From the NCBI GenBank assembly GCA_905221605.1, contig CAJNDS010000490.1, positions 7,501 through 71,500 of the forward strand: 64,000 nucleotides of DNA, written 5' to 3'. The notes under the pieces are model-generated. The model was given only the letters and a program-made list of their open reading frames with translations, had not been told where the DNA came from and ran no database searches. Positions 9,989 through 19,866 of this stretch are shown one piece after another (the stretch's first letter is position 1; each line of letters begins with the position of its first letter). The translations under genes were made by a program, and so were the position numbers. The stretch comes from Symbiodinium natans (lineage: Eukaryota; Sar; Dinophyceae; Suessiales; Symbiodiniaceae).

Positions 9989-10065
9989 CCCTCTCGGGCA
10001 GACGGCAGTCGATGGTGGCCGTGCTGCTCAAAAGCGCCCCGTGCTTCGAGCTTGGGAAGTCGCAG
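9989..10065 (+). CDS. Plus-strand exon candidate, telomere-type donor
   Basis: Preceded by TTTCACAG and followed at once by GTTTAGGG repeats. The frame containing MVAVLLKSAPCFELGKSQ stays open over the whole piece. Confidence 0.4.
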
Positions 10066-10117
10066 GTTTAGGGTTTAGGGTTTAGGGTTTAGGGTTTAAG
10101 GCGTGCTTTCTTGCTGC

Positions 10118-10203
10118 ACTGCGCAGCACGACGACGCTGAACGCAGATTTCTATAGCTTGGCACTTCATATTCTGCGCAGCGCGATGACGCTGAACGCAG
10201 ATT
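10118..10203 (+). repeat. Two direct copies of a ~31-bp sequence
   Basis: A sequence starting CTGCGCAGC and ending GACGCTGAACGCAGATT occurs at 10118-10149 and again at 10171-10203, separated by about 20 bp. Confidence 0.7.
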
Positions 10204-10234
10204 CCACATGTCCCCCAACTGCCGGGAACCTCAA

Positions 10235-10635
10235 CCCTAAACCCCAAACCCTAAACCCCAAACCCCAAACCCTCAACCCCAAATCCTAAACCCCAAGCCC
10301 TAAACCCTAAAACGCAAACCCTGCACCCTGAACCCTAAACCCTGAAACCTAAACCCTGAACCCTAAAACCTAATGCTAAACCCTAAACCCCAAACCCTAA
10401 ACCCTAAAACCTAAACCCTAAACCCCAAACCCCAATCCCTAAACCCAAAGCCCTAAACCCCAAACCCCAAGCCCTAAACCCTAAACCGCAAACCCTGAAC
10501 CCTAAACCCTAAACCCTAAAACCTGAACCCCAAACCCCTAAACTCTAATTTCTAAACCCTAAACCCTACAACCTAATGCTAAACCCTAAACCCTAAACCC
10601 TAAACCCTAAACCCTAAACCCTAAACCCTAAACCT
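10235..10635 (-). repeat. 400-bp drifted CCCTAAA/CCCCAAA array
   Basis: About 57 degenerate heptamers (CCCCAAA, CCCTGAA, CGCAAAC and others). The last 80 bp are nearly perfect CCCTAAA. Confidence 0.9.
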
Positions 10636-10681
10636 TTCTGAAACCCATCTTGCCTCTTGGCCATCCTCCGGCTCTCTCCAG

Positions 10682-10734
10682 GGAATTTTTGCGGGCGCGC
10701 GCACGCCGCCTGAAAGGCTCATTCATGGCCATGG
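10682..10734 (+). CDS. Plus-strand exon candidate, GC donor
   Basis: Acceptor TCTCCAG before it; G|GCTTAGGG after it, a GC-type donor inside a telomere-type repeat. It reads GIFAGARTPPERLIHGH in the open frame. Confidence 0.35.
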
Positions 10735-10894
10735 GCTTAGGGTTTAGGGTTTAGGGTTTGGGGTTTAGGGTTTAGGGTTTGGGGTTTAGGGTTGAGGCTT
10801 TGGGGTTCGGGGACATGAGAATGCTTTCAACACTCTAATTATTTGACTTCTCGACTCTTTGCCAAGGAGGTTCTTCTTTCCTTCCCCCCCCTAG

Positions 10895-10993
10895 CAACGC
10901 AACAAGAGCCATGCGCGTGGCGCTGGGGGAGATCACCAACACAGCCAGGGCCGAGAACCTCGCTTGCATTTCAGACTACACCAGAACGTCAGG
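10895..10993 (+). CDS. Exon candidate containing LGEITNT
   Basis: Bounded by a pyrimidine run plus CTAG and by GTTTAGGG. One frame reads MRVALGEITNTARAENL, similar in style to the ALG(D/E)ITN motif near the N-terminus of many A/B-type cyclins. A second frame is also open, so the reading is not certain. Confidence 0.4.
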
Positions 10994-11051
10994 GTTTAGG
11001 GTTTAGGGTTTAGGATTTAGGGTTTGGGGTTTGGGGTTTAGGGTTTAGGGT

Positions 11052-11151
11052 TGGGATGTTACCTTTTGTGCTAACAGTTCTTAATAGGGATTATAGTACC
11101 CCCCTATTATAATCCCCATTCAGGACTGTTAGTATAAAGGGCCAGCATCCC
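11052..11151. mobile_element. Inverted-repeat element, GGGATGTT family, full copy
   Basis: Ends GGGATGTTACC and its inexact complement, CAGCATCCC at the right, with inner arms CTAACAGT...ACTGTTAG and TAATAGGGATTATA...TATAATCCCC. About 100 bp, not coding. The unassigned sequence to 11520 holds only weak minus-strand ORFs. Confidence 0.6.
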
Positions 11152-11526
11152 AGCCTAAAGTCCGTTCTGGCCTGGTAGTGGTGAACATGAATCTGACCGA
11201 AGAAAGCGAGGAGCTTAGTATGAACAGTAGACCAAAATAGTCGGAAGACCCAAAATACACAAAGGAAGGCCAATAGCATCTGGATCCTAGCTCAGAGCCT
11301 TGTTCCTGGTTGACTGACGCCATGTGCTGGACTTGTGTGGAATTGACCTCCTCCATGCAAAACTAGCTACATGTGCAAATGATGTAGGCGTGTTTTTTTT
11401 TTATTGCTGTTGGGGTATGGATTTGGTGTCGTTTTGGAGATACTGGTGATGAGCACCCTGCAACTGACAAATGGTTATCTTGCAGCTATACGTTTGGGGT
11501 TGGGTCTTTCCCCACTAGGGGGCCTT

Positions 11527-11615
11527 AAACCCTAAACCCTAATCCCTACACCGTCAACCCTCAACCCCTAAACCCTAAACCCTAAACCCTAAACCCTAAA
11601 CCCTAAACCCTAAAC
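11527..11615 (-). repeat. CCCTAAA tract
   Basis: About a dozen C-strand telomere-type units just before an exon candidate. Confidence 0.9.
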
Positions 11616-11636
11616 CCGGGAAATTCCCTGAATCAG

Positions 11637-11715
11637 ACATTTGAGGAAATCGAAATGGGTGGCTCCGGAAGTCGAAGTGGCTCCCGAAGTGCAAGCCCCG
11701 AGCTGAGTTGTTTCG
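11637..11715 (+). CDS. Ser/Arg-rich exon candidate
   Basis: Acceptor AATCAG, donor TTTCG|GTGTAC. The frame reads TFEEIEMGGSGSRSGSRSAS. Confidence 0.4.
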
Positions 11716-11744
11716 GTGTACTTGACAGGTGGACCTTAAAGTGT

Positions 11745-12120
11745 AGGGTTTAGGGTTTAGGGTTTAGGGTTTGGGGCTTGGGGCTTGGGGCTTGGGGCTT
11801 GGGGTTTGGGGTTTGGGGTTTAAGTTTCGGGGTTTAGGGTTTAGGGCCTAAACCCTAAAGAGCCACACCAATGTTTTTTTTCATACTTTTGGAAACACTC
11901 ATCGTCCCGACAGGGTCATGCTTAGGGTTTGGGGTTTAGGGTTTAGAATTTAGGGTTTAGGGTTTAGGGTTTAAACGTCGGAGACGTCAGGTTCATAGAC
12001 GTGCCATTTGGCGGCTGCGCTTGCGGTCCTGGACGTTCGGAGGTTCGGGTTTAGGGTGTAGGGTTTAGGGTTTAGGGTTTAGGTTTTCGGGTTTAGGGTT
12101 TAGGGTTTAGGGTTTCAATT
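11745..12120 (+). repeat. Several TTTAGGG/TTTGGGG/CTTGGGG tracts
   Basis: Arrays at 11745-11850, 11920-11975 and 12045-12120, separated by 60-100 bp of unique sequence. Confidence 0.85.
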
Positions 12121-12439
12121 AGGGCTTCCGGCTTAGGGTATAGGGGTGTAAAGTTGAGTGGCTTTGGCTCCAGTATCTCTTTCATAGCGCGCTCCACGAT
12201 TTCAGTGCCGCCACGAGCACTTCCGCAGCCTCCGGCGTCATGCTGAATGTGGCGTGTTGTCGCTTTCAGCCTGGGGTGTCTGCAATTCTGTTGGTGTTTC
12301 GCGCCGCCCTCAGCAGTGGCAGGCATGCGACACCAAGCTTTTCTTGGGTTTCTGCTTTTGCGCCGCCCTGAGAAGTAGGAGCTGGTCTCCATTATCCCAA
12401 AGTGTTTAAATCGTCTCATAGAGCTCCGGTTTCTACACA

Positions 12440-12615
12440 AAGCTTTAAAAATCCCAAACCCGAAATATCCCCAGGCCCGACCCTCAGCCCCAAACCCAAA
12501 CCCCAAACCCTCAACCCCAAACTGCAAACCCCAAACCCAAAACCCAAACCCCAAACCCTAGACCCCAAACCCCAAACCCTAAACCCCAAACCCCAACCCT
12601 AAACCCCAAACCCTA
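12440..12615 (-). repeat. CCCCAAA/CCCTAAA array
   Basis: About 170 bp of C-strand variants. The ORFs of Pro/Lys/Asn across it are repeat artefacts. The unique stretch 12121-12440 has no convincing gene. Confidence 0.9.
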
Positions 12616-12702
12616 CGAAGAGTTCGATGCCCCGGAGGCTCTGGCACTTTGCGCCCGCCAACTCGAGGAGGCCTCTTTCCCGCAACTTAGGGCCTCAAGC
12701 TG
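12615..12702 (+). CDS. Exon candidate, ambiguous frame
   Basis: Between CCCTACGAAG and a TGA. One frame reads EFDAPEALALCARQLEEASF, an amphipathic helix; another frame is also open up to the next telomere-type tract. Confidence 0.3.
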
Positions 12703-12719
12703 AGCGCGTCTTCGGAGTT

Positions 12720-12860
12720 TATGGTTTAGGGTTTAGGGTTTAGGGTTTAAGGTTTAGGGTTTAGGGCTTAGGGTTTAGGGTTTAGGGTTTAGGGTTTAGG
12801 GTGTAGGGTTCAGGGTTTAGGGTTTAGGGAGCTTAGGGTTGAGGGTTGAGGGTTGAGGGT
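12720..12860 (+). repeat. TTTAGGG array
   Basis: About 20 units with TTGAGGG variants at the end. Confidence 0.9.
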
Positions 12861-12966
12861 GAAGCTGAGGCTTCAGGGTTTCTAGCATTTAGGGTGTCTA
12901 GGGCTTCGGGCTCTAGGTCCCGAAGTTACAAGTAAAGTTATAAGGCGTCCCAAACTGGGGTTCTAG

Positions 12967-13006
12967 GTCCCTGAACTACGGGGCCGCTCCAGATCTGAAG
13001 GAGTGG
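12967..13006 (+). CDS. Short exon candidate with telomere-type donor
   Basis: Acceptor TTCTAG, donor G|GTTTAGGG; reads VPELRGRSRSEGV. The words around the acceptor (TCTAGGTCCCTGAACTAC) resemble TCTAGGTCCCGAAGTTAC 49 bp upstream, so the preceding small intron may be flanked by a direct repeat. Confidence 0.35.
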
Positions 13007-13308
13007 GTTTAGGGTTTAGGGTTTAGGGTTTAGGGTTTAGGGTTTAGGGTTTAGGGTTTAGGGCTTAGGGTTTAGGGTTTAGGGTTTAGGGTTTAGGGAA
13101 GCCATTTCTCATCCCCAGGCCTGCTTGGCCTTAGGGTTCAAGGCGTTCGGTTGAGGGTTTGAGGCGCTGAGAGTTGGCTTGAGGGCGAACCTTGCGCCGA
13201 AAGCTCTCAAAGACCGATAGTTTCAGCGCTCAATGCCCTCCCAATATCCTAAAATCACGGTCCTTGTAATTATGGCTGGGGCAATATCCCTTTTCACGCG
13301 CCGGAAAC

Positions 13309-13408
13309 CCTCAGCCCTAAATGGCCCCTAAACCCTACAAGCTCCTGATTGAAATGACCCTCATCCCTAAATGGCCCCTAAACCCTACAAGCTCCTGATT
13401 GAAATGAA
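13309..13408 (+). repeat. Two 50-bp tandem copies
   Basis: A unit containing GCTCCTGATTGAAATGA is repeated at 50-bp period. The unique, AT-richer DNA to 13880 contains a poly-C/poly-A run (13577-13615) and no gene I can see. Confidence 0.85.
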
Positions 13409-13881
13409 CAAAATGGGTTGGCTGCTTACGGCCTTGAGGATTTTCGAGCAGGGTTGCATGTGGGTTTGCCTGAGGAACCTAGACGTCTTGCCTGACAAAA
13501 AATGCACTATGTAATATAGGTGTCGAAAACATGACTAATGGTATTCCCTTACGGTCCCTTTATATTTATACTACAATGCCCCCCCCCCCCCAAAAAAAAA
13601 AATAAAAATAAAAATAAAAATAATAATAGTAAAACCAAAATCAATAAATAACCCTATTCTAATTATTCAGGCCCCTGTATTCCCTGAATTTGGGATATTC
13701 TTTCCTCTTCTTTCAGGGTGTGTACTGCAGGCTTTTACATGCGGCCTTCGGACCTTGAGCCCTAAGAACCCTTTCCCTTAGGCCCAAAATGACCCCAAGA
13801 ACCTGTTATCATGAGACCTTGGGCCCCAAGAAATCAGAAAAATACGACTCCTGGGAGCCTTATTAGGGTTAGGATCCCCTA

Positions 13882-13971
13882 CTTAGTAGCTGAATGAGAC
13901 TTCTTGGGCTGCTATCATCCCCTAACTGAAAAGTGTCCACTTTCTTGGGGCTCCGGAAGTCAGCAACTAAG
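13882..13971. mobile_element. TAGCTGA-family inverted-repeat element, copy 1
   Basis: 90 bp with ends CTTAGTAGCTGA and TCAGCAACTAAG (one mismatch as inverted repeats). Relatives at 46499-46621 and 47436-47507. Confidence 0.6.
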
Positions 13972-13975
13972 CTAA

Positions 13976-14105
13976 CCCCTAAACCCTAAACCCTATATAA
14001 ACCCCAACCCTAAACCCTAAGCCCTAAGCCCTAAGCCCTAAACCCTAAACCCTAAACCCTAAACCCTAAACCCTAAACCCTAAACCCTAAACCCTAAACC
14101 CTACA
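13976..14105 (-). repeat. CCCTAAA array
   Basis: About 18 units, the last ten nearly perfect. Confidence 0.9.
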
Positions 14106-14116
14106 CCCCAACCCAG

Positions 14117-14229
14117 GTTTGGAGGCAGTCTCGGGCCTCCAGCAACTGCGGCTACCTCTTCCGCCACTTCTCACAGATGGCGCCGCTGAATCCCAGGGGG
14201 GAGCTGCCACCCTTGGACGCTTCGCCTTG
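14117..14229 (+). CDS. Leu/Pro-rich exon candidate
   Basis: Acceptor ACCCAG after a CCCTAAA array; donor CCTTG|GTTTAGGG. The frame starting LEAVSGLQQLRLPLPPLL is open throughout. Confidence 0.4.
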
Positions 14230-14277
14230 GTTTAGGGTTTAGGGTTTAGGGTTTAGGGTTTAGGGTTTCGGGTTTAG

Positions 14278-14357
14278 GGTTCTTTCTTAATAGGGAGTAT
14301 TAAGGGAGGTACTAGAATCCCTATTAAGGACTGTTAGTAGAAGGGGCAATATCCCAA
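14278..14357. mobile_element. GGGATGTT-family element, left-truncated
   Basis: The right arm matches the copy at 11052-11151 (CTATTAAGGACTGTTAGTAG and ATCCCAAG). The left end is replaced by TTTAGGG repeats. Confidence 0.45.
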
Positions 14358-14694
14358 GGCTGAGATCCTAAGCCCCAAAACCGAAAATCCTGCACGCGAA
14401 GATCCGCATCCTTGTTCGGATGTGTATAGGGCAGGGGCTGGGCAGGGGGTTCCCTATACCCTAACCCCTAAACCCTAAACCCTCAACCCTAAACCCTACG
14501 TGGGGGAAGGGAGAAGGGTAGAGAAGTCTGAGGTCGTCGTTGAGTCAAACTTTTTGAGAGTAGCGGAACAATGGCTTGCTTAAGACTCATTTGGAAACTC
14601 CAAACCCTAAAACCGTAAACCCTAAAACCCTAAACCCTAAAACCCTAAACCCTAAACCCTAAAACCCTAAACCCTAAACCCTAACGGAACCAAG

Positions 14695-14787
14695 GATGCG
14701 CTCCAGGCTGCATGGGCTGAGCAAGCAGACAGTGACGACGAGCAAGCGGCCTCGAACATGGAGACTTGGCCAGCCGATGAACTCTAA
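14695..14787 (+). CDS. Terminal exon candidate with stop codon
   Basis: After CCCTAAA repeats and acceptor ACCAAG, 30 codons run to TAA at 14785-14787. The product is acidic (QADSDDEQAASNMETWPADEL). It may close the gene to which the upstream exon candidates belong. Confidence 0.4.
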   Translation, partial: DALQAAWAEQADSDDEQAASNMETWPADEL

Positions 14788-15196
14788 TTATTCTTTTGGT
14801 GGCTCATTACCCTAAGGCCCTAAAGCCCTAATTCAGGGCTCTTAATTCAGGTTTTTTTGTTCTATAAGCTTCCAAGAACTCTTATTTTAAGGGGAGTTTG
14901 TGCTCAAAGGCATTCCTTTGTAAGGGTTTTGGGGCTCTTTTGAGCCCAAGGGTTACAGTGGGAATGAGAAAGTGCAACCTTTTTGTTCCTTGGATATTGA
15001 AGAAGTAAGGAGAAGCTGCCACAGCACCAGGAGAAGTTCTCAGCTTTTGAGGGCAAGCCTCAAGCAGAGGACTTTCAGATTTTCGAGGACGAGCCTTGGC
15101 TTTTTCTTCTGGCAGGCTCTTAGGACTTTAACTTTTTGGGTTTTTGTAGAAACTACAATAGGGGGCCTAACAGTTAAACTTCTAGGAGGGGTTCAG

Positions 15197-15301
15197 AAGT
15201 CAGCCAAGGAGCTTCCCGTCACTTCGGCCAAGCCCGAGATATCGCCAGACACCACCTGCTGCAGCCTGACCACGCCGCAGAAGAGCCGGGCCGTCAGCTT
15301 C
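15197..15301 (+). CDS. Ser/Thr-rich exon candidate
   Basis: Acceptor GGTTCAG, donor TTC|GTACCT, 105 nt with an open frame starting KSAKELPVTSAKPEISPD. It is followed by a TTTAGGGG array. Confidence 0.4.
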
Positions 15302-15309
15302 GTACCTCG

Positions 15310-15500
15310 GCTTTTTAGGGTTTAGGGGTTTAGGGGTTCAGGGGTTTAGGGGTGTTTGTTTAGGGTTTAGGGTTTGTGGGGTTAGGGGTTTAGGGGTTTA
15401 GGGGTTTAGGGGTTTAGGGGTTTAGGGGTTTAGGGGTTTAGGGGTTTGGGGGTTTAGGGGTTTAGGACTTCAGGGCTTCAGGGTTTAGGGTTTAGGGATG
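15310..15500 (+). repeat. TTTAGGGG (8-mer) array
   Basis: About eleven uniform 8-bp units at 15376-15470 flanked by 7-bp units: a locally homogenised variant. Confidence 0.9.
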
Positions 15501-15605
15501 AGGGTTCTCGGCTTTGTCTGGCAAGGACAGCTTTCGCAGTCACGAGCCATACATACAGTCGGCCTCAGCGTACGAAGTTCAATCCCCGCCTAAGCCATAA
15601 GACTG

Positions 15606-17175
15606 TTTTTTTTTGGCATGCGGCAGCGCTCGGAGAGCTCTAACTAGTGACACCGTTTCCCGAGGAGGGTCCCCGCCCGAGCTTTGGTTAGGAAGTACGT
15701 GCCTCCGCACCCGGCACACTTGAGCTTTGCACCCTGTCTCCGCAGCTTATGGCTTGGGTGGACTCCGTACGGAGTCGCGGCATCCTCGCCCTCCTGGCAT
15801 GGGAGCGCAGCTATCCGTGCGAGCAGCTTATAGGGGCGTCCAGAGCTCATGGTGATTCCACACTCCTTACACCTCACTCCGCTTTTCATGGCAACCCAGA
15901 CGTGGTCTCCGCCCTTCAAGTCTCCGCTCGCAAGTTTTGCCAAGTAGTCGCGTTTACTAATTAGTGGCGTCTCGCGCTTCAACGGGCCCCCTTTTCCTTG
16001 CTTCAGCACCCTTGAGGTGTTTCTTCCTGTCAGACATCCCAGCGACAGGCGGGTCTTTCCCACTCGGCAGGTTACTGATGAGCTCCGCCAATATAGCGGC
16101 TTGTCCAATCAGCGCCCTGTGGGTGTCCGAGTCCAGCAGCTTGAGTCTGGCCTCGTGTGCCCGGACTTTCTCCCGGCACCGCAGCCGGAGCTCCGTGCAG
16201 CAAGTATCAGCCATTGCGTTCACCTCACGTCGCCAAAGGCACTGCCCAAACCGTGCGCGGAAAGCTTCAACTGACTGGTGCGACCGAATCCAGGTAGCTT
16301 CCAAGGTCACCGCCTCCTTGGAGTCCCAAATGGCGTTCCACAGGGAATCCTGGCCCGGCCTCCGCCGCTTGAGTTTCTTATGAACAGCCTGAGCATCCAT
16401 GGTGAGGTCAACTATACCAGTGACCCGGGCAAGGAGCTCTTTTATGGCCCAAGCCTCACCACGTGGGACAGTTTGCTCACCAACAAGACTTCCCCGCAAG
16501 GTGGCGACCTGCGCAAGCTGCTCTCCATCCCATCGACAGGCGACCGCCGCCCAGAACACCCGGCGTGCTCGCGGGTTTTTGCCTATGGCGCCAGCGTCCG
16601 TGGCGAAGACGTAGTGCTCACCGGCAAGCACACCGGCTTCTCTCCAGAGACCGGTTTCCTCATAGATTGGCGCGTAGGGCTCCGCCTGGGTCCATGCAGT
16701 TGGCACCGTGCCCCTGTACCAAAAACAAAAAGAGGGTAAGTAAACTGGTTTTCGTCCCTCCATCGCCAAGTCCCAAGCTTCGGACAGTCACGCAGAACGT
16801 GCTGGAGGCCACCCCTGGCTCCACATCTGGCGCATCCCGCGTTGGCGGCAATTCCCATAGTTCCCTGCCATAAGGCACGGAGGGCATTGCGCTGCAAGGC
16901 ATCGTCAACCCCTTTGAGAGTTCGTCTGGCCTGCGTCCAGTCAATTCCGGCCTCCGCGCCAGCAGCGCCTGGTGAACTCGCAATGAGCTGGTGCCTTTTC
17001 CTCTGCCAAGCTTCAAAAAAGGTCTCCGCCATGGTGGCCTCTTCCACCGAGTTCTGAAAAGTCCAGTGGTGGGTGCAAACAGCTGTTTGCCAATGGTATA
17101 GGCCCTCAGAGTGGATGTGGAAGACTGAATCTCTGTATGCCATTGCTGGATTTCTATACAGGTAACCACAGGTAT
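15606..17175 (-). mobile_element. 5'-truncated LINE remnant
   Basis: Read on the minus strand from 17175: end of a reverse-transcriptase region with a C-x2-C...H...C knuckle (CARCG...HVLRDC), an RNase H domain with all four acidic sites in order (ATDAG, GEAW, MDAQ, NAMAD), then a C-terminal zinc region (CKECG...CAGCG). Two frameshifts divide it: one near 16745-16785, one near the G/C run at 15986-15993. After the stop at 15644 there is an 8-A tail at 15607-15614, as expected for target-primed insertion. The reverse transcriptase core and any ORF1 are missing, so it cannot move by itself. Confidence 0.75.
15957..16769 (-). pseudogene. RNase H domain of the LINE remnant
   Basis: 270 codons in one frame. 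Residues in order: Asp in VFATDAG, Glu in PRGEAW, Asp in LTMDAQ, and the final Asp in VNAMAD after WIRSHQ. RNase H degrades the RNA strand of RNA-DNA hybrids during retrotransposition. The catalytic residues are intact although the frames before and after are shifted. Confidence 0.75.
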
Positions 17176-17298
17176 ACAGGGTGGGGCCCCCTTACTATAC
17201 TAACTGTAGTTAAGGGACTTATAACCTAACTTAGGGTCCTTATAACCCAATTTAGGGCCCTTATAACTCTACTTATAACTAGGGGGCCCCACCCTGTA
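17175..17298 (+). mobile_element. MITE-1 copy a (124 bp)
   Basis: Terminal inverted repeats TACAGGGTGGGGCCCCC and its complement; internal TATACTAACTGTAGTTAAG and several TTATAA words; TA on both outer sides. It abuts the 5' end of the LINE remnant. Confidence 0.85.
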
Positions 17299-17306
17299 TG
17301 CCTAAG

Positions 17307-17411
17307 CCCGTGAGCCACGCACGCGCCCCAAAAAAACGCAAGGCATGGCAGTCGCCATCGGGCTCCACCAAGCTGAAAGCTCAACCACCCAGCTCCTCGG
17401 AGCCTCGGCAG
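17307..17411 (+). CDS. Exon candidate with nuclear localisation signal
   Basis: Acceptor CCTAAG nine bases after MITE-1, donor CAG|GTTTACC leading into TTTAGGG repeats. 35 codons are open and include APKKRKAWQ, a classical monopartite nuclear signal. Confidence 0.45.
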
Positions 17412-17530
17412 GTTTACCGTTTAGGGTTTAGGGTTTAGGATTTATATGGGGTTTAGGGTTTAGGGTTTCGGGTTTAGGGTTTAGGGTTTAGGGTTTCGGG
17501 TTTAGGGTGTAGGGTTTAGGGCTTAGGGTT
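17412..17530 (+). repeat. TTTAGGG array
   Basis: Begins directly at the proposed splice donor of the preceding exon candidate. Confidence 0.85.
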
Positions 17531-17659
17531 TAAGAGGGGGGGGCACCTCTAGGAGGGATCCGACTCTCCTATATGCGTGTTCTCGTAAACTGTGCCTTAA
17601 AACAGGCCCTACATAGACCTAAGTCGCCCCAAAGAAAAGCCTCTACAGAAGTCGCTTAG

Positions 17660-17739
17660 GGTCCATAACCGTGGCCCTCCTTCAGTTCCTGAATGGCGTC
17701 CATGAAGTGACACAGGAGAAGCCCGAAACCGGAAGCCCT
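17660..17739 (+). CDS. Exon candidate
   Basis: After CGCTTAG, frame reads TVALLQFLNGVHEVTQEKPE and runs into a CCCTAAA tract, where TAA stops it. Confidence 0.3.
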
Positions 17740-17921
17740 AAACCCTAAACCCTAAACCCTAAACCCTAAACCCTAAACCCTAAACCCTAAGTCTTGCAAA
17801 CCCGAGAGGTTCAACCCCGGAGCCCGAAACCCAAGGCCTCACAAACACAAGCCCCCAAAGCCTTCAGGCTAGGATCCGCAGTAGGCCCGTTTTATTCTTT
17901 GGCTTATCTCGGTCTAGACCA

Positions 17922-18010
17922 CTACTTGGAGGTTCATGGGTACCTATAGCCCAAGTTACAGGTCTACTCCTCTTCGCAAGTTATGGGGGGGCTTATATGT
18001 TAACTTATGG
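17922..18010. mobile_element. CTACTTGG-family element fragment
   Basis: Starts CTACTTGGAGGTTCATGGGT like the copies at 32985 and 61928. The right end is not recognisable. Confidence 0.35.
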
Positions 18011-18318
18011 TTGGGGGTAGAAGTGCCCGGAACACTCAATGGCCCTAAACCCTAAACCCCCAAACCCGAAACCACTACACCCTCAATGGCCCCAAAAACA
18101 GAAGTTTTTCTTCAAGACTCAACTCGAAAGGCCCTAAGCCTTGAAGCCCAAAGCTCAGCCTCCCTCCCCGCCCAAAGAAAAAGAAAGTATACCTACTATG
18201 TTTGTGTAATGAAGACATAGATGAAATTCACACCCTCCAGCCCCAAACCCTGAAAAAAATATATTCCTTCCGCCCTAAACCCCTAAACCCTAACCCCTAA
18301 GCCCTAAACCCGCTCTAG

Positions 18319-18386
18319 GAACCCTGTTTCACCGAGCCCGCCTTCTTTGATGAAGAGGGCTCCCAGAGTTCCTTTGCTTCAGTGGG
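18319..18386 (+). CDS. Acidic exon candidate
   Basis: Acceptor CGCTCTAG, donor GG|GTTTCC; reads EPCFTEPAFFDEEGSQSSF. Confidence 0.4.
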
Positions 18387-18734
18387 GTTTCCTTATTGAA
18401 GGTTCAGGGTTCAGGGTTCAGGGTTGAGGGTTGAGGGTTGAGGGTTGAGGGTTTAGGACTTGGGCTCATCAAGTCGCAGCTTGTGGTGTTGGGATGTATG
18501 GGGTTTGAGGTTTTAGGGGTGTATTTGTGGGGTTTAGGGTGTATTTATGGGGTTTAGGGTGTATTTATGGGGTTTAGGGCGTATTTGCGGGGTTGAGGGC
18601 TTTGTGTTGGCTCAGGGATGTTGGATCCGATATGTAGGAGTTTAGCATTTCAGCTTTCAAGGCTTCCCGAAGACCCCGGAAGCCCCAAACCCTAGACGCT
18701 TGCAGTAGGGGCCGGGGTTCTTCTGGCTGAGCAT

Positions 18735-18858
18735 TACAAGGAGGGGCCCCCTTACTATACTAACTGTAGTTAAGGGACTTATAAACTAACTTAGGACCCT
18801 TATAACCCAGTTTAGGGCTCTTACAACTCTACTTATAACTAGGGGGGCCCTCCTTGTA
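18735..18858 (+). mobile_element. MITE-1 copy b, variant ends
   Basis: Same length and core as copy a, but the terminal repeat is TACAAGGAGGGGCCCCC, and the right end carries the matching changes (GGGCCCTCCTTGTA). Confidence 0.85.
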
Positions 18859-18991
18859 GGGGTTTAAGGTTTAGGGTGCAGTCGTTAGGGTCTGGGGACC
18901 CGGGGTTGAGGACGACGTAAGTACAAGACCCGCACCTGGGTTCAGGATTTAGGGTTTGGGGTTTGAGGGGTTCAGGGTTTCTCATGGGTTC

Positions 18992-19112
18992 CCCTACTAC
19001 CCCCGTTGATACTACCCCCCCCGAGCTTCCCCCAGAATTAAGGCTATTAGGCATAGTTAAGCCTAGTTAAGGCTATGTAAGGGGGGAATTCAGGGGGAGG
19101 GGGGTAGTAGGG
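18992..19112. mobile_element. CCCTACTACC inverted-repeat element
   Basis: 121 bp with ends CCCTACTACCCCC and GGGGGTAGTAGGG, and inner repeats of TTAAGGCTAT/TAGTTAAG type. Confidence 0.6.
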
Positions 19113-19159
19113 CAACCACTTATGATCTAGGGCTTGGGGCTTAGGGTGCCCAATCTTAG

Positions 19160-19234
19160 TCTGGCCGCATGTCGCCGAACCATTCGTCCCGCACCACCCG
19201 ATCAAAGCCACACCAGAAACTGACACAACTGGGG
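19160..19234 (+). CDS. Exon candidate ending at an inverted-repeat element
   Basis: Acceptor ATCTTAG; the proposed donor GTTTACG is the first base pairs of the TTACGAAAATAGGGG element that follows. Frame reads SGRMSPNHSSRTTRSKPHQK. Confidence 0.3.
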
Positions 19235-19331
19235 GTTTACGAAAATAGGGGACCCCTCAACAAGACCCCCGTATAGTACGTAGGATTCCCTTATAATCAG
19301 GACCCAAAGAGGTACCCCTTTCGGAAACCCG
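19235..19331. mobile_element. TTACGAAAATAGGGG-family element
   Basis: Left end TTTACGAAAATAGGGGACCCC, right end GGTACCCCTTTCGGAAACCC. Related copies at 20567, 21007, 42955 (reversed) and 56383. Confidence 0.55.
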
Positions 19332-19590
19332 CGCTTAGGCTCTTTTCGGTAAGTGTACTGGGCAACTATTCAGAGAGTGACCATGAACAAGTGTCATTTT
19401 GCGGGGCGGGGGGGGGGGCTGGAACAACCCGCACCGACCCTAAACACGACAAAAAAGCAGAAGTCCCAAGCTGAAACTAGTGGAGGCTGCTGGAAATGGA
19501 ATCGTGCTCTAATCTCAGTGGTTCTTCCCTCAACTTATATATTCAAGCCTGAAAGCCGCATGGTTTTTGCTTTAATGAGTTTCTAAACTT

Positions 19591-19700
19591 TGTGGTGTTT
19601 TTGCCGCAAGTTTAGATCCTCAGCCTTTTTGGGCTTATTGGGTTTCTTAATAAGGTAGATAAAAGTTTAGTTTTTTACTACCCTCCTAAGTGCAGCCAAG
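19591..19700. mobile_element. Dispersed ~110-bp repeat, copy 1
   Basis: Shares TGTGGTG, TTTAGATCC, CTTTTTGGG, TATTGGGTTTCTTAA, TAAAAGTTTA and CTACCCTCCT in order with 54592-54707. Inner GGTAG...CTACC words can pair. Confidence 0.6.
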
Positions 19701-19752
19701 TACACTCAGGCAGCTTAAGGGTTCAGGGTTGTTCATTGAGGGTTTGTTTCTG

Positions 19753-19866
19753 TTTAGGGTTTAGGGTTTAGGGTTTAGGGTTTAGGGTTTAGGGTTTAGG
19801 GTTTAGGGTTTAGGGTTTAGGGTTTAGGGTTTAGGGTTTAGGGTTTAGGGTTTAGGGTTTAGGGTT
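19753..19866 (+). repeat. Perfect TTTAGGG array (16 units)
   Basis: 114 bp without a mismatch, flanked on both sides by TTTGTTTCTG, so the tract may have grown between or with a short duplication. Confidence 0.95.

Noticed and set aside
14972-15325. 117-codon plus-strand ORF as a complete gene
   Set aside because: Only its last third (15197-15301) looks coding and that part has splice sites; the rest is Phe/Arg/Ser-rich without pattern.
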